Assembly: GCA_003427395.1 (NCBI GenBank)
Contig: BFEA01000066.1
Coordinates: 1,235,986-1,257,072, forward strand
DNA length: 21,087 nt
Reading direction: 5' to 3'
Source: Chara braunii
Taxonomy: Eukaryota > Streptophyta > Charophyceae > Charales > Characeae
Shown here: in pieces, positions 6,844-15,695 of the stretch
Numbering within the stretch: position 1 is the stretch's first letter
How the letters are laid out: the number at the start of each line of letters is the position of its first letter
Notes under the pieces: model-generated
Databases searched by the model: none
The model's input: the letters and a program-made list of their open reading frames with translations, nothing else
Told to the model about the DNA's origin: nothing
Program-made: the position numbers and the translations under genes

Positions 6844-9149
6844 ATGGCGACGGAGGAAGGGATCGATGACNAGCAGAGCGGAGGGAATCAGGGCACGAAT
6901 GGGAATGGGGAACGAAACGAGGGATCAACTAGGGATCGAGAGCAGCCAAACTGGAGGGGACCCGAGAAGACGGAAAGGACGCCTCAATTGGAGAAAGCTC
7001 GGGGAAAGCTGGGGGTAGCAAAAGGGGACCTCAGCAAAACAGGGAACGGGGAAACGATATGAGAACAAGTCCTCGGAACTCAGCAGGAGCCACCCCAAAA
7101 AAGACGAAATTCTTGGATACCGGTCATAAACTCGCAGAGATAGAGAAGCGGACCGCGGAATTTAAGGCAAGAGTTATTGAGCAAATGATGGTCGGGGATG
7201 AGGACCTCCAGGACGCAGGGTCACGTGAGGGACGCAGGGCCGGTCAGGACGAGGCTAGGTATGAGGGGAAGGATGATAGTCACAAAGGAACGCCTAGCAA
7301 GAAGGGGAAGGATAAGAGCGACCCCCCAGCGAAAGGAACGGAAAACGCTATGACCCCACCCGCCATTGACAGCGGCACTAGCAGACTACCCGCCACGCTG
7401 AAAGTAACAGGGGCGTATGACGGACTCTGGAGCCTTAGGGAGTGAGTGCTAGGATGGTTCGACCCAGAAGGAACACCGAAAACCAGGGAGAAGCAGAGGG
7501 AAAGCACGGAAGGGGAAGGAGCCGGTGCAGCCGGGGAAGCGGGTGGCTCCGAAGACGGTCTCAAGATGCAAAAAAGAAGCTCACGTTCGATGGGGCCAAC
7601 ATTACGGAGTTTCTAATAGACTATGAGAACCTAGCAGCGTTACTGAAATGAACGGAAGAGGAAAAGATGGAGCACCTAGGACAGCACGTATCGCTAAGTT
7701 TGGGAAGGGACATTATGGCCATCGTCGCCTCCAGTGGATCCTGGAGAGAAACCAGGAATGAGATGATGAGGAAATACCTGAAGGCGGAAAAAATGGCAAC
7801 AAAGGCCGAATTAGCCGCAGTCCAGAGGAAAAACTATGCGACTTACAATGATTTCCTAAGGGCATTCACGTTAGTGGCTCTGCGAATTCCCGGGGTAACG
7901 AACCGTATAATGAGTAAATACTTCCTCAGGCAGTTTTCCGAATTCGATAAAGATAAGATTTTGTCAGCATACCAGCAGACTAGTAAATTCGAATACACGA
8001 GAGACGTGGACTTGAACACCGTAACAGACCTTGCGGAAAAGACAGTGGTTACCGATACGCTAGCCCTACTTAAGGAAGGGGAGGTCATAGATCTTAACCG
8101 GGAAGACAGGGGATAAGGTCAAGAAGGGGATAGAGAGCCTGCACGAACGGGTGCACGGGGTCGATAGCAAGATGGACAGAATGGAAAATGCACTGTTAGT
8201 AATGCACGCGCAAGTGTCCAGACCCGCCCTCCCACCCCAAGAGGCCGTGGTTTCGGCAGCTGTAACAAACCGGGGGTTTGGCAGGAGGGACCCGGCCAAC
8301 GAACAATGCAAGTATTGCACCATGATCGGGCATTTCGTACGGGCTTGTCCGAGACTCAATCACAATATCGAGCGGCAGAGGTGCAGTAGGTCCCTCAAAG
8401 GCGAGATCCTCGGACCCAGGGGGGAGCGTGTTAATTGGAACTCGCCAGGAGGGATGCAGCAAGCCGTCATCCTCCTGAATAACTTAGAGATAGCTGCAGT
8501 AGAAGCAGAGCCGATAGCCGAGATTGTCTGGGACCAGCCAAGGGGACGGGGACCACAGGCCAATTTTATCCTAGAAGGCAATGGCCAGGACAAGGTAAAT
8601 ATTACCACTCGCCGGGCGGGGGCAGAAAAGAAGCTCATCCAAGATACAGTAATGGAGGAACTCGCAGTGACTAGCACGGGCCAGCAAGAGACCGAAGCCG
8701 CGGAACAAGAGAAGGTCTATGGGAAGCCAAGGGAGGACGAACCGGTAGACAAGGCTATGGCCGCAAAAAAGAAGTTCAGGTATCAAATTCCGATCCTGAC
8801 TTCGCAAGAAATTGATGGCACCTTGAGTAAGCTACTGGGTACCATGGTATCGGTGTCCTTTCAGACCATGCTGCAAGCCAGCCCAAAGCTGCTTAAAGGA
8901 CTCAGGCAGCTGCTAACGCGTAAGCACGTAGAGGTAGAGGAGGCCCCGGAACTGCAAGAGCAGGACACAGAGGAGGCCGAGGCGCCGCAAGGAGTCTCCA
9001 ACCTCCAAAGCATTCCAAGGGGCTTGGGAGAGTTGGAGAAAGCCTTTGCGGACATCCGCCTAAGCCTACCGGATTGTGAAGGTGGTGAAGTCATGAGGAC
9101 GCCAGTTGGGAAAAAGTTCAAATCGGAACTCACCACACTGACGCGTTAG
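6844..9149 (+). pseudogene. gag: gag: nucleocapsid and capsid polyprotein of a Ty3/gypsy-type element
   Basis: Structural polyprotein. Starts ATGGCG at 6844 with a disordered charged N terminus. Its first segment stops at 7060-7062, overlapping the ATG at 7059 (ATGA) that opens the next frame, which carries ATPKKTKFLDTGHKLAEIEK. A further shift near 7442 leads to a capsid-like helical region (TFDGANITEFLIDYENLA, about 7585-8090), interrupted by TGA at 7649-7651 where Trp is expected. Another shift near 8110 leads to a coiled-coil-like stretch and one CCHC zinc knuckle, CKYCTMIGHFVRAC (8307-8348), then a long acidic spacer ending at TAG 9147-9149. Family members normally read this in one frame, so this copy is damaged, although the ATGA overlap could be real reinitiation. 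Confidence 0.85.
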
Positions 9150-10009
9150 TGGATGGCGGAGCAGAAATCACCCTTATACGACGGGATTTCGCAACGGTCA
9201 CGGGGTGCACGGTAAACAAGGAAGTAGCAGGGAGTATCCGGGGAGCAGGTGGCGAAATTCCTTTCACAGGGTATGTCACCAAATGTGCAGTTAGGGCGGG
9301 AATCTGGGAATCCATCTGGTCCTTTCAGCGGATGACCGTGATGGAAGAAATGGATCACGTTGTAATCCTCGGGAGACCATGATGCGCCAATGTGGAAATG
9401 ATAGGAATGCATCTGCACGACGGCACATACATGGTAGACATAGAGGATCCGGTGACTGGTCGCGGAGAACTCCTCCGACACCTCGGAACTGGAAGGGACC
9501 CTCCGAAGGGCAAATTGGCAACCTGGTCGCCAACATTCGAAGAAAGTGCACGGAAAGGGGCATTCGCCCGAATGGAAGGAATGAGGGAAAGGGTAGAAAT
9601 TATGATTGAGGAGGCTTTTAGTAAAAAGGAATGGATCAAGATGGGCTTGCCCGTAAAGAAGAGGAGGCCAGAGGACGAGTCCCTGGAAGTTATGGTGGCA
9701 GAAAAGGAGTCGGAAGTCGAACTTGGGGCCAGCCTGCCCAAACCAAAGGAAGGTCGGAACGAAACGTCGGAGGTAGTACTTGAAATCCCAGATTTATCAC
9801 AACTCGTTAAGGCCATCAGGTACCACAAGGTGGGGGTGGACCTCGCAGCGCTTGCCAAATTTGAGGATGAGGTTCGAAAGGGCTACTGTCTGAATGGGAA
9901 GCTAGTCAGCATCCAGCCTCGCGTCTTGGAGGTAGCATGGCCGATCCCGACCGTTCATTTTTCAGGAGAACGATCCCCGAAGGTAGTATGCGAAAGTATA
10001 AACCCGTAG
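9140..10009 (+). pseudogene. pol: pol: aspartic protease and linker to RT
   Basis: Overlaps the end of gag in the -1 frame. The catalytic motif reads ALVDGGAEITLI (Asp at 9152), that is D-G-G instead of the usual D-S/T-G of retropepsins. The second conserved element, VVILGRP, is at about 9359-9379 and is followed by TGA (9380-9382), where these proteases typically have Trp. After that stop the same frame stays open to 10009 as a charged linker, and homology passes to the next frame for the RT. No convincing X-XXY-YYZ slippery heptamer was seen in the gag-protease overlap. The D-G-G motif could be a lineage trait or a mutation. Confidence 0.75.
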
Positions 10010-11148
10010 GCAAGAAGGCCAAGCCGGTCTCGATCCTAGTGGAAACGTCAAAGGAAGAGGCCATGGAGAAGGAGGAGGAAATCTTGCGGGTAATAAGGGA
10101 GAGGCGAGCAACGGAAGGGCATCGCATACCAGAGGAGGTAGCAGATACTATGAAAATAGGAGTGGAAGGGTTTCTAACAGCGAAAGAAACTCGGTTGATA
10201 AGAAAAGCATGTCAGGAGTTTCATTTAGCTTTCGCCTTCAACGATCATCAGAAAGGACGATTGGACGCAAAGCTAGTTCCCCCTGTCAGGATCCACACCG
10301 TACAACACGAGTGTTGGAATGATAAAGGGTCCGCCTACGAGTTTGGGGTAGCAGCGGAGGTCACCGACCTGCTAAGAGCCAAAATAGATTCTTTCGTCGT
10401 TGAACCCACCGCATCTCCCTACGTGAACAAGTGGTTCGTGTTCAGGAAGCCCAATAAGACACTCAGGTGGATCCAGGACCTGGAGAAGCTCAATGCGGTA
10501 ACAATTAGGGACGCAGGCTCGCTTCCACAGGCCGACTTATTGGCAGAATCTCATGCAGGGCGGAGCATTTACTCCCTGGTAGACTTGTACTCAGGATATG
10601 ATCACTTGCCGCTCGATGCGAGGGATAGACCGTATACCACAATGCACACCCCGGTAGGACAGCTGCAGATGAAAGTGACCCCTATGGGCTTCACAAATGC
10701 GGTAGCAGAAGCTCAGAGGAGAATGCTCGCCGTCGCAGGGGATATGTTTCCGGAAAAGTGTGAACCTTACATAGATGATAATCCCGTGAAAGTCGCAAGA
10801 TACAAAGATGAGACGGAAGTGCAACCGGGAGTGCGAAAGTTCGTCTGGGACCACTTGCAGGATATTAAGGACTTACTCCAACGATTCCTAGTCTACAACA
10901 TTACTGCAAGCGGACCCAAGAGCATCCTGGCCGTCCCGGAAGTAACCATACTGGGATTTCGCTGTGGAGCCTATGGGAGGAAACCCGAGCCAGCAAAGAC
11001 TGATAAGATCTCTCAGTGGCCGACACCCCTGCGTACCACAACGGAAGTACGAGCCTTCCTAGGGGTGGTCGGGTTCTGGAGGATCTTCATCAAAGGTTTC
11101 GCAAAGATAGCAGAACCCATCCGCGCGATGATTAGGGACCGAGGATAG
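9937..11148 (+). pseudogene. pol: pol: reverse transcriptase domain
   Basis: RNA-directed DNA polymerase that copies element RNA to DNA in the particle. The open frame of 403 codons carries, in order, KYKPVGKKAKPV, a fingers region with NKWFVFRKPNKTLRWIQDLE, the first catalytic Asp in SLVDLYSGYDH (GAC 10582), PMGFTNAVAEAQRRM, and the catalytic pair YIDD (10768-10779, Asp codons at 10774 and 10777). It ends with the connection segment VRAFLGVVGFWRIFIKGF. These match Ty3/gypsy RT order and spacing. The frame ends at TAG 11146-11148, and the RNase H continues in the next frame, so there is a frameshift near 11140. All core RT motifs are present. Confidence 0.93.
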
Positions 11149-11908
11149 GGAAGAGGCAGCCCAGACCCTGAAAGACATCCTGTCATCCGATCAGGTCACG
11201 TTAGCAGCACCCTGTTTCAATGTCGAGGTAGGACGGCCCTTCATCTTAGAAACAGACGGGGGACCATTGGCAGTGGGAGGAGTATTGATACAGAGAAGCG
11301 AGAAGGGCCAAGAAAGACCAATAAGATTTGAAAGTAGGACCCTGAATTCAGCAGAGCGACGGTATTCGCAGTTCAAGAAGAAGGTCTTAGCAATCCTGCA
11401 TTGTCTTAAGACCTTCCAGGCATATCTGTTCGGGAGGCGATTTATCCTAAGGATCGATCCCACCAACGTTGCTGGTGCCCTAAAGAACTACAAGCCCATA
11501 AACCCGACTGTTGGCAGATGGATAGGCTTCATATGGCAATTCGACTATAAGGTCGAGCGAATTGCAGGGCTTCGAAATAGGGCAGATGGGCTGAGCAGGG
11601 TTTGTATCACGCCAGAAGGAGTAGAGGACGCAGAACCAATTGACGCCTTCCTGGAGTACGAAGGAGGGACCCTTGTCGTGGATAATGAGATGGCAGATCC
11701 GACAACTGCAACAGGACAGTTGTTGATTCAGACCTTGGAAAAGGGCGCACCTGCAGTAGTTGTAGAACTCAGGAAAGGACCAGTCACCACGGTTAGGCGT
11801 AAAGAGGAAAAAGACTCGTGGGGAGCAGAAGTAGGGGCCANAGAGGAATTGATGGCAATGATCGTGGAAGGGGGACGGGACGCCATAATGACATTGGCCG
11901 AAACCTAG
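11142..11908 (+). pseudogene. pol: pol: RNase H domain and linker
   Basis: Degrades the RNA strand of the RNA:DNA hybrid. PFILETDGGPLAVGGVL (catalytic Asp at 11255) is followed by RPIRFESRTLN, the helix ERRYSQFKKKVLAILHCLKTFQAYL, RFILRIDPTNV and the closing INPTVGRWIGFIWQFDYKV and NRADGLSRV block. This is the standard Ty3/gypsy RNase H order. A poorly conserved acidic linker follows. The frame stops at TAG 11906-11908 but stays open in the same frame beyond it, so a single nonsense codon separates it from integrase. One undetermined base lies at about 11841. Confidence 0.9.
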
Positions 11909-13320
11909 GCGCAGAAGGAGTGTCANTACCTAGTCAACCTCACTCGGGAGGAGCAAGGTGCGGATCAGAACGAACAAGAATTCTTCCTCATACAAATGTA
12001 TGAGGGCATTTTCAAAGAAATTGGTTTGCTGCTTGTAGGGAACAAACAACCCACGGAAGTCAGTCCCAAGGCAAGGGAGGAAGTAGAAAAGTACGTCCTA
12101 AGAAATGGCCACCTGTTCAAGAGAGAGGAAGGGATGATGCCTAGACGCGTCGTTTGTGGGAGGTCTAGGCAGCTGGACATAATTCAGGCAATGCATGATG
12201 GGCTAGCTGGGGGTCACCGGTCGTCAAAGGGGACACTTGCAAAGATTGTGCCCCTGTATTTCTGGCCAGGAATGGCAGGCATGGTCGCAACGTACTGTCA
12301 GACGTGTCTGATATGTCAAGAAAGGAGCTCCGTACGGGTTTACGAGCCCCTTAGACCCACCCGGGTACTGGGACCCAGACACCTTGTTCACCTCGATCTT
12401 GCCGTTATGCCCGTATCGACGGATGGGTTTAGATACATCTTGGATGCTAGGGATAATCTTAATGGCTATGTAGAAGCCGTAGCCCTCAAGAGGAAGACAG
12501 GGAAAGCAGTGGCCGATTGGGTGGAAAATTTCTACCTAAGGCACCCCTTCGTGCGCAGGTTTATAGCAGACAATGGGACAAAATTCGTTAACTTGGAGGT
12601 GTTGAACAAGCTTAAGACACTGTGTGTACCAATCAAGTTCACCGAACCCTACCATCTTGAGGCAAATGCACCGGTAGAAAGAGGTCACCGGATTTGAAGA
12701 ACACAATCGCAAAGTTGGCAGTAGATAATTTGGGAAGTTGGCCATGGTTTCTCAAGCAGACAGTCTTCGCCGAGAACACGACTCCCCAAAAAGAACAACG
12801 GGATGTATTCCAGCAGAGCTCTAGTATGGAAGGGAGATCGATTTTCCGATAGAAACTTTGGTCCCCACCTGGAACAGGCTAGATGACGACCCACACTTGA
12901 GCACGGAAGAGTTAATCACCGCACGCTGTCAGCAGGTCGCCAGAAATGAGGAGGCACTCGAGAAAGTAGTCAATCGTGTGACGGATAGCCGAATGAGGGA
13001 TAAAGCAAGATGGGACCAGGTTAAGAACATTCGGAAGGAGCCACTCCAGGTGGGGGAAAAGGTGCTAGTTAGGAACTCGGCTCTTGAAAGCACATGGTCC
13101 NGGNAGCTGGGAAAAAGATTCAAAGGGTCCTACAGGATCGCTAAGCGGGTGGGACTGAACACATTTGAACTTGAGGATCTCGATGGTACTAGCATAAGAG
13201 GGTCATTTATGGGACAGAGATTGGTCAGATTTTTTAGCAGGGACCCGATGGAACAGTGGCTACAAGAGGTCCAGGACAGGGAAACTGGGGAAATGAAAGG
13301 CAGGAAGTTGGCTATAAGTA
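11909..13320 (+). pseudogene. pol: pol: integrase (HHCC, DDE core, C-terminal domain)
   Basis: Joins element cDNA to host DNA. The zinc-binding HHCC domain reads HDGLAGGH ... CQTCLIC. The catalytic triad is Asp in HLDLAV (12395), Asp in IADNGTKF (12569) and Glu in APVERGH (12677), giving D-x35-E exactly. Homology then passes through another frame (KNTIAKLAVDNLG, from about 12692) and shifts again near 12785 to a frame with TAG at 12822-12824, where Trp is expected in the AEL-YGREIDFP context. The C-terminal domain follows (WDQVKNIRKEPLQVGEKVL, then FKGSYRI, a GPY/F-like module). The frame is open to 13622, but from about 13320 it loses protein-like character. No chromodomain seen. Confidence 0.9.
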
Positions 13321-13347
13321 TTGGACCGCCTCCCTGTGGAAGTGATC

Positions 13348-13527
13348 ATGACCACAGGGATTGTTCTTTTGTGTGTCTTGCTTTTGTGGAACGTAGGGAG
13401 ACTGCCTGGGCTGACTGTGACGGGGCTTGGGAGCACGGGACGGTGGATTATAGTTTTTTGTGGGGTAATGTTGGTAACTGTCTGCACGAGATATTTATGT
13501 GTTGGGACAATGTGCCAAGGGTTCTAA
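13348..13527 (+). CDS. Small hydrophobic ORF with two predicted membrane helices
   Basis: ATG at 13348, 59 codons, in a different frame from the integrase tail it overlaps. Two hydrophobic segments are visible: TTGIVLLCVLLLWNV (residues 2-16) and RWIIVFCGVMLVTVC (about 32-46), joined by a short Gly/Thr/Leu loop. It occupies the position where some Ty3/gypsy elements carry an env-like gene, but at this size it cannot be an envelope protein. At most it would be a viroporin-like or remnant peptide. The overlapping integrase frame has no recognisable domain here, which favours this frame slightly. It could be chance. Confidence 0.3.
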   Translation: MTTGIVLLCVLLLWNVGRLPGLTVTGLGSTGRWIIVFCGVMLVTVCTRYLCVGTMCQGF

Positions 13528-13683
13528 GGGATAATGGGACTACCAACTACATGAAGCAAGCAAGAGTTCTAGGGAAGCCTCCAAAGCTGCGAATGGGAGT
13601 GGAAGGGAATGCGTGTGTATGAGGGGTGTGATAACTGATATGCATGAACATGACCAAGCAATGAGCAAACAGTAAACGGCAAA

Positions 13684-14297
13684 ATGGAGTTTGGAAATGA
13701 AAACGACAGCAACGCCATCAATAGGCCTACTGAGGGACAGTCGTTGAGACAGAGTGGAGAATCAAGCTCCAGGAAAAGGAAATTGTATGTGGGGTTTGAT
13801 CACAACCTGGTTGTGAACAGGGGGGGGAGAAAGCAAGGGACTAGGGGACCTTCACCGCCAAGGGAGGGGGAGCCAATAGTCCTCCCCTCTGAGAGCGATA
13901 CCAGTAAGGAGGAAGAGAGGAACCCGGGAAAAAGGCCAAGGTTGGAAGAGGAGGAGTCCATCGAGGTCATAGACATCAGTAGCGGGGAAGAAGAGGACGA
14001 AGTGACAACGCCCACAAGGGAAGATCGGGGAAGAGAGGAGGGCCCAGGGGAAGAAAACCAAGAAAAAGAGAATTCGGGCCAACTTTCAGCGATTGGTTCG
14101 ATCACTGGTCCCGTATTTTGCGTTACCAGTGGGCAATGAAGGGCAAGGAAAAGTTGAGCAGGGGAGAAGACATATCCCCCACAACTTTCTTTTCAGAAAA
14201 AATGCTTCGTCATCTACAAACAATAAAGAGGCTAATGGAGCAAGAGATGGAGGACCGTGCAAGGAGGGAGGCTCGGCGCAGGGCACCGGGACAGTAA
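13684..14297 (+). pseudogene. 3' accessory ORF with NLS-like and SUMO-interaction-like motifs
   Basis: ATGGAG at 13684 opens 151 codons of Ser/Glu/Arg-rich, largely disordered protein. Basic clusters SRKRK (29-33) and GKRPR (82-86) resemble nuclear localisation signals. Two hydrophobic cores followed by acidic and Ser residues resemble SUMO-interaction motifs: EPIVLPSESD (63-72) and, strongly, IEVIDISSGEEEDE (93-106). Near 14080 the frame degrades, and a neighbouring frame continues with protein-like sequence (FSDWFDHWSRILRYQWAMKG, then a charged helix ending RRRAPGQ) to TAA 14295-14297, so one frameshift is likely. An ACAG acceptor-like site lies 11 bp before the ATG. No family recognised. 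A nuclear, host-interacting role is inferred from motifs only. Confidence 0.5.
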
Positions 14298-14312
14298 AAG
14301 GGGACAGCAGGC

Positions 14313-14522
14313 ATGACGAGAATAAATGGAATCGGGGAAGGGGTGGTAACCAAGCAGCAAGAACTGCCACCCTTCCTTTTGCGCAGTTGAACTTCTTCCT
14401 GGATGAACTATGATGAGACAGCTGCTAAGCTCGAAGCGGCTAAGGACTGGGTGACAAATGCTACTTCATATAAGTCGTTGCTTCTTCGAGAACGGGCACA
14501 AAACTTTTTGCACTTAGAATAG
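14313..14522 (+). pseudogene. Tail of the 3' accessory region, one internal stop
   Basis: In the same frame as the end of the preceding ORF, this reads MTRINGIGEG..., then ELPPFLLRS, TGA (14388-14390), and a 39-codon segment from ATG 14403 containing NYDETAAKLEAAKDW and ending FLHLE at TAG 14520-14522. The ELPPFLL string recalls LPPFLLEKLGG of copy C, which may be coincidence. It may be the C-terminal part of the accessory protein or a separate small ORF. A purine-rich run (about 14547-14578) follows and could be a polypurine tract. Confidence 0.3.
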
Positions 14523-14745
14523 AACTGTGGATGGTTGGGATGGCTAAGGGAAAGTAAGGGAAAAACGGGGAAGAACTAGATGAGACGAGTTTGTAATGTT
14601 GTCTTGCATTCGAATTTTGTCTCCTCGTTCTCTTTTTGGAAAGACTGCGATGTAACTGCTTTTTGGATTGAAGAAACTAGTAGGGGGTGGGTGACCGGTG
14701 CTACTTTGTACGAGTACCTGCTCCTTCTGGGAAACATGAGCCTTT
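14443..14745 (+). repeat. Degenerate duplication of the accessory-ORF tail
   Basis: Roughly 40-70 bp around 14451-14494 recur in diverged form around 14691-14734, 240 bp downstream: GTGAC..TGCTACTT..TA..AGT...TGCT.CTTC. Both can be read as WVT-AT-Y---LLL. This looks like an old local duplication of the 3' end of the accessory ORF. Confidence 0.4.
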
Positions 14746-14749
14746 TGTA

Positions 14750-15261
14750 GTAAGAAAGGGACTCGGGGTGATTGACTTTGTCTCAAGGAAATGGGCAGGG
14801 CCATGTGAACTCTTGAACTTTGGGAGAAACATTCAGGGCAAAAATCATTCTTGTGAGTTGTGCAACCATGATTGAATGAGTCATGGCATGAGTCCTTGTG
14901 AGAGGTTAGGGAACCTATGGGCAAAGAGATATTCTCTTCCCAGCCTAATCCAACCTACCCCGGGCAATCCCAGGGCATTCAGAAGCATATGAGAAGTCAG
15001 AAAAGTGGCAGGGAAACATTGAAATGATGAAACACCCCTTGCAATGGTTGAACGGTCGGGCGGGCTAGCGCTGCTTGGGGCCGCGAGCCTCAACTTGAGT
15101 ACTAGACGCTAAGTCGGATGTATGGGTGGATGTAAGAATGACAGAAGATATGAGGAAAAGGAAGAAGCATGCATAAAAACCCAAGACGGTGGCCGCCCTC
15201 TAACCCCCGAGACGAGATAGGATCCGTGTCCTCGAGGCCCACCCCCTCGGGCGCTAACATT
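14750..15261. other. No gene recognised
   Basis: AT/GC-balanced sequence with short frames on both strands and nothing I can name. It is a candidate location for the element's 3' LTR because it follows a purine-rich run, but no matching upstream copy was found by eye. Confidence 0.35.
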
Positions 15262-15420
15262 GCAATGGACAAGGATGACCCTAACCAGGCTGTTCAATTG
15301 AAATGGACAAGGATGGCCCTAATCAGGCCGTCCGATTGCAATGAATAAGAATGGCCTAAGCCTAAACAGGCTGTTCGACTTGGAAATGGAAAGAACGACC
15401 CTAACCAGGTTGTTCGGAAT
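15262..15420 (+). repeat. About 38-42-bp degenerate tandem repeat, four copies
   Basis: Unit AATGGACAAGGATGACCCTA followed by ACCAGGCTGTTCGATTG, starting near 15264, 15301, 15339 and 15383 with substitutions and small indels. The repeat is short and has no coding sense. Confidence 0.7.
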
Positions 15421-15540
15421 GGCCCCTGACAAGGGTCATTCTTTTGGAATTGGTACTGGGGTCCCCTTGCATGGTTGCTTGTGATGCATGGAATTGGAAG
15501 AGCCGAGTTTTGGAAAAGAGATTAGAAGAACTCGGCCTTG

Positions 15541-15677
15541 GAAAGGATATCGGACTCAGCCTTGTAAGGGATATTGGATTCAGCATCGGAAGTGGATTGA
15601 GCCTAGGAATTGGGTTGAGCATGGCAACGAGATTGAGTTTGGGAATGAGACTGAGCATTGGAATTGGATTGAGAATT
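15541..15677 (+). repeat. 18-bp minisatellite (GGAATTGGATTGAGCATT-like)
   Basis: About seven units. Five lie in strict 18-bp register from 15588 to 15677, and two earlier ones are slightly longer. One open frame (15444-15695) translates them as a hexapeptide repeat of the type GIGLSL / GMRLSI. The reading frame most likely exists only because 18 is a multiple of three and no stop occurs in the unit. Confidence 0.75.
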
Positions 15678-15695
15678 GGAAACTGCATTGCATAA

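Larger units (their letters stand above)
2178..14522 (+). mobile_element. Ty3/gypsy-type LTR retroelement with extra 5' and 3' ORFs, decayed
   Basis: The + strand carries, in order, the tandem accessory copies (Z, A, B, C, D), gag, protease, RT, RNase H, integrase, a small hydrophobic ORF and a NLS/SIM-like accessory ORF. Integrase downstream of RNase H places it in the Ty3/gypsy order. Strong purine richness and the shared ATGGC start context of copies and gag suggest one transcription unit. It is possible instead that the 5' array belongs to a different element into which, or next to which, this one inserted. LTRs were not identified, so the limits given are those of the outermost supported ORFs. 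Confidence 0.6.

Noticed and set aside
9085-9150. -1 frameshift slippery site for gag-pol
   Set aside because: GGGAAAAAG near 9109 is not in the codon register a canonical heptamer requires, so the overlap is noted but no site is called.
3817-12834. TGA (and TAG) read as Trp by a variant genetic code
   Set aside because: TGG is used freely for Trp in the same ORFs, other stops and frameshifts are present, and TAG also occurs at a Trp site. Mutation is simpler.
15444-15695. Hexapeptide-repeat protein (GIGLSL type)
   Set aside because: Explained by an 18-bp minisatellite; no start context or flanking domain supports a gene.
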